From the NCBI GenBank assembly GCA_048267245.1, contig JBLWXV010000001.1, positions 558,001 to 622,000 on the forward strand: a DNA stretch of 64,000 bases, in the 5' to 3' direction. The position numbers and the translations under genes are program-made. The stretch is from JBLWXV01 sp048267245 (lineage in GTDB: Bacteria > Bdellovibrionota > Bacteriovoracia > Bacteriovoracales > Bacteriovoracaceae). This document shows, one piece after another, positions 42,738-51,917 of the stretch (position 1 is its first letter; every line of letters begins with the position of its first letter). Under the pieces are notes generated by a model that did not search any database, was not told where the DNA came from, and saw only the letters and a program-made list of their open reading frames with translations.

Positions 42738-42888
42738 GGAAATTTTCGCCCCTAAGACCCTGTAATGTCAGAAACTCCCCCCGTCCCATCCAGGAATGGG
42801 TGATTTGGGTAAGGAATATTTTATAGATTATGTTGTGACAAATTCCGATCTCCTATAAATAGGATCCAATTAATTGGAGAACGCTTTA

Positions 42889-43656
42889 ATGAGCAACACT
42901 GGCACTACAAACCAGCAATTCGAAGACCTGTGCGAAGCCCTGCGCTTCAAAATCAAGTCCTTCAAGAGAGAGAACCCAAACCTCTCTGGCCTACAGATCG
43001 CAAAGATCTTCGGCATGGCGAGCTCCACCCTCAACCGCATCGAAAACCGCTCTATCCGCACCCCCTCCCTCGATCAAGTCGTCAAAGTCTTGCGCGGGGT
43101 CGGCGCCCACGGTGAACTGATCGAGTTTATGGATGAGTTTTATCCGGCTATTTCGGATTCGTTTCGGAAGCATATTGTTCATAAGGAAAATGTTAAGCCT
43201 AATGAGCATGTAATGAAGATGATATTCGAGCCTGGCAACTTTAGAATTTTTGTTCTGGCAGCCTGTGGTAGTGGTGTATCGAAGGAATACATCAAAGATA
43301 CTCTCGGCTTGGATGGTGTAAGAAGAGCAGAAAAATTAATTCAAGAGAATATCATCAACTCCAAAGACGGTCTCCTGGTGGTTGGGAATAATAGTGATAT
43401 CACTTTTGATCGTGTGTATTCAAAGGACTTACTGATCAGGCTTATCACGGATCAGTATACCATTGAAAATGGTAATGGAATTGAGACTGGGATTGCTATC
43501 GCCTCTACTTGCTCAGTAAAAGATCAGGCAACGATTAATGAAATTAAAAAAATATTAAAGAATGCACGAGATTCTATCCATAGACTTACAGATTCAGACG
43601 AAGGTAAGGGCGATATTAAATACTTTTTTACAATTTGCTGTGACTCTATGTCATGA
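42889..43656 (+). CDS. HTH regulator with DUF4423-like C-terminal region
   Basis: A 255-residue protein. Residues about 20-75 form a Cro/C1-type HTH (NLSGLQIAKIFGMASSTLNR, TPSLDQVVKVLRGVG). The C-terminal half (NEIKKILKNARDSIHRL and ending IKYFFTICCDSM) resembles the DUF4423/TIGR02147 proteins found in Fibrobacter and Bdellovibrionota. I start at the ATG at 42889, 9 bp from TTGGAG. Codon and base use change abruptly near 43120: the HTH part is GC-rich with many CCC, CGC and CTC codons, and the rest is AT-rich. A small exported protein gene follows after 7 bp. Confidence 0.82.
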   Translation: MSNTGTTNQQFEDLCEALRFKIKSFKRENPNLSGLQIAKIFGMASSTLNRIENRSIRTPSLDQVVKVLRGVGAHGELIEFMDEFYPAISDSFRKHIVHKENVKPNEHVMKMIFEPGNFRIFVLAACGSGVSKEYIKDTLGLDGVRRAEKLIQENIINSKDGLLVVGNNSDITFDRVYSKDLLIRLITDQYTIENGNGIETGIAIASTCSVKDQATINEIKKILKNARDSIHRLTDSDEGKGDIKYFFTICCDSMS

Positions 43657-43663
43657 GGTTTAT

Positions 43664-43975
43664 ATGAAAAAATTTCTTTTGTTGTTTTTAGTTGTTGTTT
43701 CTTTCGCTATCCAAAGTGAAATCAGAATTATAACAGGCAATAGCAGGGAGTTGCAGGAGCAAAGTGAACAGCTCTCAAGGGTAATTGCTAATCTTAGATC
43801 AAGTGGTTACTTTCAGGATAAACTTGATCTTAAGAGAGATGAAATTCTCGACTTATTAGATGAAGGTTCTGGATTAATAACAACTGAAGGGAAAAGCTAT
43901 CTTATAATTGACTCAGAATTGATTGATAAAATTCAATTTTCAGAGTCAAAAGAATTTCAAAAGTATGATTTCTAG
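43664..43975 (+). CDS. Small exported protein of unknown function
   Basis: A 103-residue protein with a signal peptide (FLLLFLVVVSFAIQS), then a charged, helical mature region (RELQEQSEQLSRVIANLRSS, DKLDLKRDEILDLLDEGSGL). I start at the ATG at 43664, preceded by GAGGTT; an upstream in-frame start would bury the signal peptide. It is AT-rich like the end of the HTH gene. It may form an operon with that regulator. The stop overlaps the convergent lipoprotein stop by four bases. Confidence 0.7.
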   Translation: MKKFLLLFLVVVSFAIQSEIRIITGNSRELQEQSEQLSRVIANLRSSGYFQDKLDLKRDEILDLLDEGSGLITTEGKSYLIIDSELIDKIQFSESKEFQKYDF

Positions 43976-45000
43976 ATATTAAGATCTGATCTGATTTGTG
44001 TGCTCGTACCTTTGAGTATGGGGTTAACGCTTCTCCATCTTGCGAGCACAGATTCTTCCATAATATCCTTAAATTCTTTCCCGTATTCTCCAACTGTTCT
44101 GGATAGAGCCAGGAGCTTTGTAACTAAGTTCGCAAAATAAATTTCTTCTGTTAGATGAATATAACCATTCTCAGATTTAAGGAGTAGGATTGTCCAAGTC
44201 ACCTTCGCTCCAAACTCATCAGTAACCTCGCGTTCTCTCCAGCGATATTCATTTTCATAGAGCTCAAGCTCAAAGCCAATCTCGTGTAGGTCCTTAACGG
44301 CCTGATCTATATTGCGAAGTTGTTCAAGAGGCTTGCCAAGTGAGCCCTCAATGCGGGTTAGTTCACTTTCTAAAAAATCAGTTTCACGTTTAGGGACTAA
44401 GTTTATGAAGCCATTTGCGATATAGGTTTTGATTTCTTTGAGTTTAGGAAGCAATTCTAAGTCATTGTTAATGATCGTTGATTCTCTATCTTCAGCGAGA
44501 GAGAGTTCATTAAGTTCGAGATAGAGTGCCTTAATTTTTTGATTTCCGATTTGGTAGCCAGGCTTTGGGTTAAAAAGGTCCTCTATGGCTTGTTCGGTGC
44601 TTCTGTTGTCGGTGATAAGATCGTTGGAAGAGCCTGCGCCACTTGGCTGACTAGGATTTCTTCTAATAATTCTTGGCCCAAACCCCTGGTCAGGAAGAAT
44701 CTCGATTGAGTCGAAGTCTCTCTTACCGATGATTGTGTTCGGCCCTGGAGTGAGTTGTGTCGGTGGTTTAATTAGAAGCGGAGAAGTCGGCAAAGCCACT
44801 GGTGGCTTCGGTTCAAGAATGTGAGTGCCTGAAACCTCTGGAGCTGTGCTCGGGGCCTTTGCTAGGTCAGCTGGGTCTTCTTGCTTGGGACTTGCTGTTT
44901 CAGGGACAGCGGGTGCCGGTGTGGGCGTTTCTTTTTTTGCACACGACACTGAGAAGAGAAGGCTCAAGGCAATTGTAGAGATGAGGTTTAGTTTTTTCAT
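43972..45000 (-). CDS. Proline-rich lipoprotein of unknown function
   Basis: A 342-residue lipoprotein (LSLLFSVSC, Cys20). A Pro/Ala/Thr-rich linker of about 75 residues (KKETPTPAPAVPETASPKQE, PPVALPTSPLLIKPPTQLTP) could span peptidoglycan. A helical C-domain follows with coiled-coil-like leucine spacing (LYLELNELSLAEDREST, TRIEGSLGKPLEQLRNIDQ). No known family is recognised. The long linker suggests an anchored domain reaching another envelope layer. Confidence 0.72.
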   Translation of the reverse strand: MKKLNLISTIALSLLFSVSCAKKETPTPAPAVPETASPKQEDPADLAKAPSTAPEVSGTHILEPKPPVALPTSPLLIKPPTQLTPGPNTIIGKRDFDSIEILPDQGFGPRIIRRNPSQPSGAGSSNDLITDNRSTEQAIEDLFNPKPGYQIGNQKIKALYLELNELSLAEDRESTIINNDLELLPKLKEIKTYIANGFINLVPKRETDFLESELTRIEGSLGKPLEQLRNIDQAVKDLHEIGFELELYENEYRWREREVTDEFGAKVTWTILLLKSENGYIHLTEEIYFANLVTKLLALSRTVGEYGKEFKDIMEESVLARWRSVNPILKGTSTQIRSDLNI

Positions 45001-45102
45001 TCTACAAATTTAGAAGATTTTTGTTGGATGAGGGTGCTTGCTGGTAAAAAGGTTTGGGGTGTCGCAAGATTCGACACCCCAGGTAAGTACTTGAAAGTAT
45101 GA

Positions 45103-45513
45103 CTATTTGACCTTGAAAAATCGCAAAGGGAGTGGGTACTGGAAATCGTGCCCCTGATAGGCGTTATAGGCACCCCAAAACGGGAGTAAAAGGCCTGGGA
45201 GGGCCAGCACTCCAGCGAAGGCGAAGAAGTAAGCAAACCAGGGCAGAAAGTAGATCATTGGTATGACTAGACAGGTGGTGGCGACGCCTAAGATGAGGCC
45301 AATGAGGAAGAGATTGAGAAGCTCTCTCGCCTGAGAGCGGATATATTCCGAATGATCCTTGTGGTGATACCAAATTCCAATTGGAGTCAGGATTCCTAGG
45401 AGTGGGAAGAAGAAGTTGAGGAGCGGCGAGAGGTGGAGTGCGCAAGCCCAGAGTCTCTCCTCTTCAGATACGTCAAGTTTGGTAAACTGGGTGAATTTAA
45501 GGGTGTCGATCAT
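45103..45513 (-). CDS. DUF4870-domain membrane protein
   Basis: A 136-residue protein matching DUF4870/Tic20-like small membrane proteins. It has the motifs ERLWACALHLSPLLNFFFP, IWYHHKDHSEYIRSQARELL and a hydrophobic pair, with about three membrane helices. DUF4870 genes have no established function. The typical R-S-Q-A-R-E-L-L-N motif is present. AGGTACC-like sequence lies upstream. Confidence 0.88.
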   Translation of the reverse strand: MIDTLKFTQFTKLDVSEEERLWACALHLSPLLNFFFPLLGILTPIGIWYHHKDHSEYIRSQARELLNLFLIGLILGVATTCLVIPMIYFLPWFAYFFAFAGVLALPGLLLPFWGAYNAYQGHDFQYPLPLRFFKVK

Positions 45514-45657
45514 AGGTACCTCCGATTATTGAAGCTGAGGAAGTAACATATTAAGTCTGTTGCCAGGGATCTTGAGCGCTGTGCTTGCCCTGCTTTTTTC
45601 AAAAGTGATCTAGGCTAGAGGAGTCCTTTTGGCTAAAATCTAGGGAAAGGACAATAT

Positions 45658-46872
45658 ATGACTGATATATCTAAATCGCGCCTCTGGATGCACCGACTGA
45701 CCTATGCCTCGCTTGTCATTTTGGCGATCGGGATTTTTACTTCGGTGAGTATCTCAGCGATCTCACATATTTTGATTCTTCCTCCAATCTTCTATTTTCT
45801 CTTTGTCGACCGAAGTGAGTTGAAGATTATTTTAAAATCTAAAACACTTCTTGGCCTTGCAATCGTTTGCATGAGCATTCTGCTCTCAGTGCTCTTTAAC
45901 TTTGCCGATATGCCTGAGCCGCTAAAAAATCTCTCAAAAATTAAGTACTTTCTTCTGCCACTACTCGCAATTCCCGCTTATAAAGCCATGTACAGCGAGT
46001 TCTTAAGCGAGAAGAAAATGAAGACCTTGATCTATCTCTTCTTTATCGCTACCACTCTCGCTTCGCTCTCTGGTCTTATTGGCGTGTTTAGTGGTTTTAA
46101 TCCGCTTAAAATGAAGCCAGCTTGCCATGCTACCCGTGCTTGTGGACTCTATGGCATGTATATGACCTATGGTTATGGAATTTCACTCTTTATGGTTTTT
46201 GTCTCGGGCGTTGCCCTGGCGTGGAAAAAGAGTGCGCAGCTTCAAAGGCTTATTCCCGCGTGGCTATTAACTGCGACTTTGATTATAAATTTCGCGGGGC
46301 TCTTTCTTAGCTATGCCAGAGGAGCGTGGATTGGTTTTGCACTTGCTCTTCCTTTTTACTTTTTTAAGGAGCACAAGAAGCGCTTTCTACTTGTGATGGC
46401 CGGTCTCGCTATTGCCGGTGGTATCTCGGTACTGACAGTTCCTAGAGTTCATCAGATGTTCTTTGAGCGAGAAGGGTCAAACTCAGAGAGACTTGCTTTC
46501 TTTGAATCGGCCTATGAGGGCTTTAAGGAAAAGCCGGTTTTCGGCTGGGGTTATCGCAACTTTGAACCAAACGTAAAAGAGATTAAGGCCAGACACAATA
46601 TTGCTTACCCAAATTTTGGCGGCCACGCTCACAATAATTATCTCGAGCACCTAGCCTCAACGGGGATTGTGGGCTTTCTTGCAATTATCTTCTTCTCACT
46701 GGCCTGGATTTTTGAAAGCTATAAGCGCTTTGAACTCTTCTTTCCACTGGCCCTGAGCTTCTTTATCAGTGGGCAGGCCCAGTATACATTTGGTGATGGT
46801 GAGAATTTATTCCTACTCATCCCGCTTGCGATCTTTCCATTCATTATTAGTAGAGTGAAGTCTCAGAACTAA
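45658..46872 (+). CDS. O-antigen ligase/polymerase-like (WaaL/Wzy_C) membrane protein
   Basis: A 404-residue protein with about ten membrane segments and the large periplasmic loop of the Wzy_C/WaaL family: FLSYARGAWIGFALAL, then GWGYRNFEPNVKEIKAR and HAHNNYLEHLASTGIVGFL (the conserved HxHN). These enzymes attach or polymerise undecaprenyl-linked O-antigen at the periplasmic face. A transferase-like initiator gene lies 2.7 kb further on the other strand. The stop overlaps the next gene by four bases. Confidence 0.92.
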   Translation: MTDISKSRLWMHRLTYASLVILAIGIFTSVSISAISHILILPPIFYFLFVDRSELKIILKSKTLLGLAIVCMSILLSVLFNFADMPEPLKNLSKIKYFLLPLLAIPAYKAMYSEFLSEKKMKTLIYLFFIATTLASLSGLIGVFSGFNPLKMKPACHATRACGLYGMYMTYGYGISLFMVFVSGVALAWKKSAQLQRLIPAWLLTATLIINFAGLFLSYARGAWIGFALALPFYFFKEHKKRFLLVMAGLAIAGGISVLTVPRVHQMFFEREGSNSERLAFFESAYEGFKEKPVFGWGYRNFEPNVKEIKARHNIAYPNFGGHAHNNYLEHLASTGIVGFLAIIFFSLAWIFESYKRFELFFPLALSFFISGQAQYTFGDGENLFLLIPLAIFPFIISRVKSQN

Positions 46873-48089
46873 TTAAAGCGTGGATCGAAGGCAAGGTTCA
46901 CAAGGTCAGTAAACCATTCAAGTGAGCGGTAGCCGTAGTGGCCGCCGCGCTCTAATTCGATTAATTCATCTTGAGCAAAACCGTCACTGGGCACACGGGC
47001 ATTGATGAAGTCGTCTTTGGCGGTGAGGACGCGAATGCCAATTCCATGTTCGCGAGCTTTTGCCAGCCAAGTTATGAGATGCTCGCCCTCTGAGCCTTCA
47101 AAGCTTTGAGAGAATTTTGGAGAGTACTTATTAAAGATTTCAGAAAAGAGTAGGGACTCGCGCCACTTGCGACGCTCTTTGCGCCTTTTAGGGACTCCGA
47201 CCACTCCAGTGAGTTCATCGAGTTCTTTAAGGGCGCGGGCCATGCCGCTTTTAAAGACGTACTCGCCCAAAATACCCCGAGCTTCTAGAGAGAGCCTACT
47301 ATCCATTGCTTGAGCGCGGGTAATTCCTTTGAGCCAGAGAATGTGCCAGAAACTTTTGAGCATGCTCCAATTTGAAAATTCGTAGCCGTCGTCTCTTGAG
47401 TCGAGAATGAGTTTATCAAGTAGGCCTATGGATTCAGTAAGAACGAAGGGTGGACTGAAGAGAGTGAGATCTCTAAAGCCAATGGGATTATTTGCCTGGG
47501 TGTCTTGGGCGGCAATGAGTGCGGTGAGAAATGTTCCGTAGCTCACGCCAGCGAGGCGTGGCTTGCCTTTTACGTATCCCGCGCGGTCGTACTCATTGAT
47601 GAGGTACTTTGAAGCCTCGTAAATCGCTTGCGCTTGCTTATAAATATTTCCAACTTCAAATTTCGGGTTCAGTGTTACAAAGTCGCGGTCTAGAGGATTG
47701 GCAAACGCAATCACGTGGTAGCCCAGGGCCCCAAGTCTCGTCATCATATCGGTGGTTTGGTCGCCCCAGATAGGGCTAAAGACGCCGGGGTTAAAAATAA
47801 TAAAGGGGCGCTTTTTAAAGAAGCCATCTTCTGGCCACGATTCGATGAATTCGATGTGGCCTGTCTTGAAGTGGCGCGAGGGAATTTGGCGCGTGCGAAT
47901 AGTGACGCCCGGATGGCCTTGGAGCTTTGAACTCACAATGGGCATGAGGTTGCCCCAAATCGAGCTAATGGCCCCGTCTTCAATTGGGTGCTTATACTCA
48001 TGGCAGAGCTTAAGCGCTTGCGTGCTCCAGCCAGAAGCGAAGGCACTGCTGGTGAGTGCTAGCAGAATTAAAAAGACGAGCTTTTTCAT
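46869..48089 (-). CDS. Exported alpha/beta hydrolase
   Basis: A 406-residue protein with a signal peptide (KLVFLILLALTSSAFA). The alpha/beta hydrolase core shows the nucleophile elbow GVSYG, the acid in LTAKDDFIN and histidine in LERGGHYGYRSLEW. The substrate is unknown. The ATG at 48089 behind GGGGAATT is preferred to a TTG six bases upstream. It is periplasmic, between polysaccharide genes, so an envelope ester is possible. Confidence 0.85.
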   Translation of the reverse strand: MKKLVFLILLALTSSAFASGWSTQALKLCHEYKHPIEDGAISSIWGNLMPIVSSKLQGHPGVTIRTRQIPSRHFKTGHIEFIESWPEDGFFKKRPFIIFNPGVFSPIWGDQTTDMMTRLGALGYHVIAFANPLDRDFVTLNPKFEVGNIYKQAQAIYEASKYLINEYDRAGYVKGKPRLAGVSYGTFLTALIAAQDTQANNPIGFRDLTLFSPPFVLTESIGLLDKLILDSRDDGYEFSNWSMLKSFWHILWLKGITRAQAMDSRLSLEARGILGEYVFKSGMARALKELDELTGVVGVPKRRKERRKWRESLLFSEIFNKYSPKFSQSFEGSEGEHLITWLAKAREHGIGIRVLTAKDDFINARVPSDGFAQDELIELERGGHYGYRSLEWFTDLVNLAFDPRFN

Positions 48090-48162
48090 GATCAATTCCC
48101 CAATTGAATGGGTGTTCTCTCAAGGAGAAAATGAAAAGGCCAGTGGAGATGAAAATTTCTAA

Positions 48163-49530
48163 CTAGTAAGCGTTCTTAGACACGAAACCTTTAAAGACCG
48201 TGAGAAAGAGAATGCGAATATCAAACCAGAAAGACCAATTCTTAATATAGAAAATATCGCAATTAATTCGCTCAGTTAGGTCAGTATCGCCCCTCCAACC
48301 ATTAATTTGCGCCCAGCCGGTCATGCCCGCACGCATTTTGTGGCGAAGCATATAGCCTGGGATTTCGTGGCGAAACTTCTCAACAAAATAGGGCTGTTCT
48401 GGGCGAGGCCCAACGAGGCTCATGTCCCCAGTCAGAACGTTCCAAAGTTGGGGCAGCTCATCGAGACTCGTGCGGCGAAGAAAGTCGCCAAATCTCGTCT
48501 TTCTCGGGTTGTCTTTATTAGACCACTCTTTTGTTTGGGTAGAAGAGTCGGCAACTTTCATACTGCGAAACTTCCACATCAAAAATTCGCGGCCATTCAT
48601 TCCAATTCGGCGCTGACCAAAGAAGATTGGGCCTGGACTTGAGATCTTCACTCCAAGGGCGCAAAAGATCAGGATTGGAGAAATTAACAGCCCACCAATG
48701 AGTACACCGACAATATCTAGAATTCTCTTGGCCGCCAGTTCAAGGGTATTAAAGGTTGGCTGATTAACAGTGACCAGTGGGATGCCAGCAAAGTCTTCAA
48801 TGCGATGACCGACTAGAGAAAAGGAGAGGTCCGGAAGAATTTGAATGGGCACAACATCGTTGTGGTGTTTGGCCAAAAAATCATTGGTCTTGGGACTAGA
48901 GCTACCGGCGTAGGAGAGGACGATTGAGTCGGGTCTCTCCTGCAAGTCTTTGGTGTCTGCAATTTCAGCGATCTCAAATTCCTTGGCCGCACCTTCAGAA
49001 TCGATCCAACCTTGAAAACGAATGCCGGAGTCTTTAAAGCTTCTGACGGTTTTTACGTAGGAAGCTAGCTGAGGCCCGTTGCCCACAAGTAAAATGTGGC
49101 GCAGGTTAATTCCGCGCGCGCGAATTGATCGCAAAGTATTGCGAATAATAATTCTCGTTGCGATAAAGAGCACAGTTGAGAGCCCGTAGTAGAGGATGAT
49201 GGTGGCGCGCGAGACTCGATCGCCGGCAAAGAAGTAGAGGGCGATGATGAGCCCGATGGCCGCGATGTTATTGGCCTTAAAGACCGCGAGAATTTCTTTA
49301 AAGCGCGAACTAAAGCGCTGGGAGCGGTAGAGGCCCTGCCCTGAAAAAGACCAGGCGGTGAGACCAATGACTACAAAGGTGAGTTTCAAAAAGAGCGGCT
49401 CTAGTCCGGTTTGAGCGCCGTCCATCAGGCGAAAACGCACGTAGAAAGCCGCGAGCCAGCAGGCTGCGGCCAGGGTGGCATCAAAAATGCGCTGAAGCAT
49501 TTCAAAGGAGCGATGATTTTCTCTAAGCAT
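48163..49530 (-). CDS. Undecaprenyl-phosphate sugar-phosphate transferase (WcaJ/WbaP type)
   Basis: A 455-residue polyprenyl-phosphate hexose-1-phosphate transferase. The N-terminal half has about four membrane segments and a CoA-binding-like fold (HILLVGNGPQLASYVKTV). The C-terminal catalytic domain shows KRILDIVGVLIGGLLIS, SSPGPIFFGQRRIG, LMWKFRSM, RRTSLDELPQLWNVLTG and SLVGPRPEQP. It starts polysaccharide repeat assembly by loading sugar-1-phosphate onto the lipid carrier. The sugar is probably glucose or galactose, by family only. Confidence 0.95.
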   Translation of the reverse strand: MLRENHRSFEMLQRIFDATLAAACWLAAFYVRFRLMDGAQTGLEPLFLKLTFVVIGLTAWSFSGQGLYRSQRFSSRFKEILAVFKANNIAAIGLIIALYFFAGDRVSRATIILYYGLSTVLFIATRIIIRNTLRSIRARGINLRHILLVGNGPQLASYVKTVRSFKDSGIRFQGWIDSEGAAKEFEIAEIADTKDLQERPDSIVLSYAGSSSPKTNDFLAKHHNDVVPIQILPDLSFSLVGHRIEDFAGIPLVTVNQPTFNTLELAAKRILDIVGVLIGGLLISPILIFCALGVKISSPGPIFFGQRRIGMNGREFLMWKFRSMKVADSSTQTKEWSNKDNPRKTRFGDFLRRTSLDELPQLWNVLTGDMSLVGPRPEQPYFVEKFRHEIPGYMLRHKMRAGMTGWAQINGWRGDTDLTERINCDIFYIKNWSFWFDIRILFLTVFKGFVSKNAY

Positions 49531-49732
49531 AGCGGCCCATTTTACGTAGCTTTTTCTGACCTCGCAATCAGTTGTGTCTAAGCTCTAAGTGTTTGATTAT
49601 AGGGATATTTACCCCGATTGGTTTTATCTATCAAGCTATTAGCTCAATCAATTTTCAAAATCCGTGGGATCACCGTAAATTAGCTTGAGAGTAATGATAT
49701 CTCACAACCTTAAACCTAAAGAGGAGTTAATC

Positions 49733-50299
49733 ATGGGTACAATCATTAACAGTAAAATGACAGATTTTAGCCTTCAGGCTTATCACAACGACGGTTTCAA
49801 AACCGTGACTCAAGATGACCTAAAAGGTAAGTGGTCAATCTTCTTCTTCTATCCAGCAGACTTCACATTTGTTTGTCCAACAGAGCTTGGCGACATGGCC
49901 GACAAATATGCTGAATTCCAAAAGATGGGCGTAGAAGTTTATTCAGTATCAACTGATACACACTTCACACACAAAGCTTGGCATACAGCTTCTGAGACAA
50001 TCAAGAAGATCAAGTATCCAATGCTTGCTGACCCAACTGGATACCTCACACGTTTCTTCGGTGTGCACATTGAAGAAGAAGGTCTCGCTTACAGAGGAAC
50101 TTTCCTTGTAAACCCAGAAGGTCAAATTAAGCTCGCTGAAATCAACGACAACGGCATTGGCCGTAACGCTGACGAGCTTCTTCGCAAGGTCCAAGCAGCT
50201 CAGTTTATCGCTGCTCACCCTGACGAAGTATGTCCTGCCAAGTGGAATCCAGGTAGCGACACTCTTAAACCAGGTCTCGATCTCGTAGGTAAAATCTAA
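49733..50299 (+). CDS. ahpC: Alkyl hydroperoxide reductase subunit C (peroxiredoxin)
   Basis: A 188-residue 2-Cys peroxiredoxin of AhpC type. The peroxidatic cysteine is C48 (FTFVCPTEL) and the resolving cysteine C167 (HPDEVCPAKW). AAAGAGGAG lies before the ATG; an upstream in-frame start at 49685 would add unrelated residues. It reduces organic peroxides and H2O2, regenerated by AhpF, whose gene follows after a hairpin. Codons are optimised, suggesting high expression. Confidence 0.97.
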   Translation: MGTIINSKMTDFSLQAYHNDGFKTVTQDDLKGKWSIFFFYPADFTFVCPTELGDMADKYAEFQKMGVEVYSVSTDTHFTHKAWHTASETIKKIKYPMLADPTGYLTRFFGVHIEEEGLAYRGTFLVNPEGQIKLAEINDNGIGRNADELLRKVQAAQFIAAHPDEVCPAKWNPGSDTLKPGLDLVGKI

Positions 50300-50312
50300 G
50301 AGATAAGGTTTT

Positions 50313-50338
50313 TTGGCCCGGGGATAACCTCGGGCCAA
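50313..50338. terminator. Hairpin between ahpC and ahpF
   Basis: TTGGCCCG and CGGGCCAA form an 8-bp stem, extended by two GG/CC pairs around ATAA. No T-run follows on the plus strand, so it probably acts as a partial terminator or an mRNA-stability element making ahpC more abundant than ahpF. Confidence 0.65.
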
Positions 50339-50362
50339 CTTTCAGAATCACTAGAGGAAGAT

Positions 50363-51913
50363 ATGTTAGATAGCAATATTATAGAACAACTTAAATCAGT
50401 GTACGCCAGTCTCGAAAATGAGATTGAGCTCGCTGTGAGTGCTTGTGATCACGATGACCAGGCCCAGCTCTTAGAGATGTTAAGAGATGTTGCCCATACT
50501 TCTTCTAAAATTTCAGTACAAGTTGTAGAAGAAGACAAAAGTGACGCTCCAGCATTTCGCGTCCTAAAAAATAAAGTGCCAACAGGTATTTCTTTTAAAG
50601 GGATTCCTAGCGGTCACGAGTTCACCTCGCTGATCTTGGCGATTTTAAATGCTGACGGCAAAGGGAAACTTCCCGATGCAGGAATTCTTGATCGAATTAA
50701 AAAATTAAAAGGGCCCATTGAGCTTAGAACTTATGTTTCGCTCTCGTGTGAGAACTGTCCTGATGTTGTTCAGGCATTGAATCTCATGGCCCTTGTTCAC
50801 GATAATTTTAAGCATCAAATGATTGATGGCGCTTATGTGCAAGACGAAGTGAAGTCTCTTGGCATTCAAGGGGTTCCGAGTGTGATGGCCGGTGATAAGC
50901 TGGTGCACTCAGGGAAGATTTCACTCCTTGATTTGATTTCAAAACTAGAGAAATTCTACGGCGCAGAAGAAGCGGGCCCTGTGGTACCACGTGATCTAGG
51001 TAAGTATGATGTGGTTGTTGTGGGCGGAGGCCCTGCTGGTGCATCGGCCGCTATCTACGCCGTAAGAAAAGGTCTTAAGACTGCCTTAATTGCTGAGAAG
51101 ATCGGTGGTCAGGTTCAAGACACTAAAGGGATTGAGAACTTAATTTCGGTTCCCTATACCGAAGGTCCAAAACTCTCGGCGCAACTTGCGGCCCACGTCG
51201 CCGAATATCCAGTTGAAGTGCTGGAGCACAGAAGAGTGAAGTCTGTGGGCAAGGGCGAAGTTAAGCACATCGAACTTGAAAGCGGCGAAACTCTCGACAC
51301 CCGCGCTTTAATTGTTGCAACGGGTGCTAAGTGGCGCGAGCTTGGAATTCCAGGTGAGAAAGAATATATCGGCCGCGGCGTTGCCTACTGCCCACACTGC
51401 GATGGCCCTTACTATAAGGGAAAAAAGGTTGCCGTGATTGGCGGTGGGAACTCTGGAGTTGAAGCCGCCATTGACCTCGCGGGTATCGTGCGCGAAGTGG
51501 TGGTCTTTGAGTTCATGGAAAATCTCAAGGCCGATCAGGTCTTAGTTGATAAATTAAAGAGTCTACCTAACGTTTCAATTGTCACAAACGCTCGCACTGC
51601 AGAAGTTGTGGGCGATGGCGGCAAGGTTGTGGCTCTCTCTTATGAAGAGCGCGCCTCAGGTGAAATGAAGAAGGTGGATCTCGACGGTGTGTTTGTGCAA
51701 ATTGGCCTGCTTCCAAACTCTGGCTTTATCAAAGATATGGTAGAGACGACTAAGTTTGGTGAGATCGTGGTCGATGTGAAGAATCGCACTAGTGAGCCCG
51801 GCATCTTTGCTGCCGGTGACGTGACAACAGTTCCCTACAAGCAGATTATCATTTCAATGGGCGAGGGGGCTAAAGCAGCGCTCGCGGCTTTTGAGGATTT
51901 GATGCTTAAGTAG
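50363..51913 (+). CDS. ahpF: Alkyl hydroperoxide reductase subunit F
   Basis: A 516-residue flavoprotein that transfers electrons from NADH to AhpC. The N-terminal thioredoxin-fold pair carries CENC (C129-C132). The reductase part has FAD and NAD(P) loops (VVVGGGPAGASAAIYA, VAVIGGGNSGVEAAIDLAG) and the redox pair CPHC (C343-C346). The length and order match enterobacterial AhpF (about 521). GAGGAAGAT lies before the ATG. A terminator follows at 51930. Confidence 0.97.
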   Translation: MLDSNIIEQLKSVYASLENEIELAVSACDHDDQAQLLEMLRDVAHTSSKISVQVVEEDKSDAPAFRVLKNKVPTGISFKGIPSGHEFTSLILAILNADGKGKLPDAGILDRIKKLKGPIELRTYVSLSCENCPDVVQALNLMALVHDNFKHQMIDGAYVQDEVKSLGIQGVPSVMAGDKLVHSGKISLLDLISKLEKFYGAEEAGPVVPRDLGKYDVVVVGGGPAGASAAIYAVRKGLKTALIAEKIGGQVQDTKGIENLISVPYTEGPKLSAQLAAHVAEYPVEVLEHRRVKSVGKGEVKHIELESGETLDTRALIVATGAKWRELGIPGEKEYIGRGVAYCPHCDGPYYKGKKVAVIGGGNSGVEAAIDLAGIVREVVVFEFMENLKADQVLVDKLKSLPNVSIVTNARTAEVVGDGGKVVALSYEERASGEMKKVDLDGVFVQIGLLPNSGFIKDMVETTKFGEIVVDVKNRTSEPGIFAAGDVTTVPYKQIIISMGEGAKAALAAFEDLMLK

Positions 51914-51917
51914 TTTT

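Noticed and set aside
49590..49660. Possible OxyR or PerR site before ahpC
   Set aside because: ATAG- and CTAT-like pieces exist but spacing does not fit OxyR, and the PerR inverted repeat is poor.
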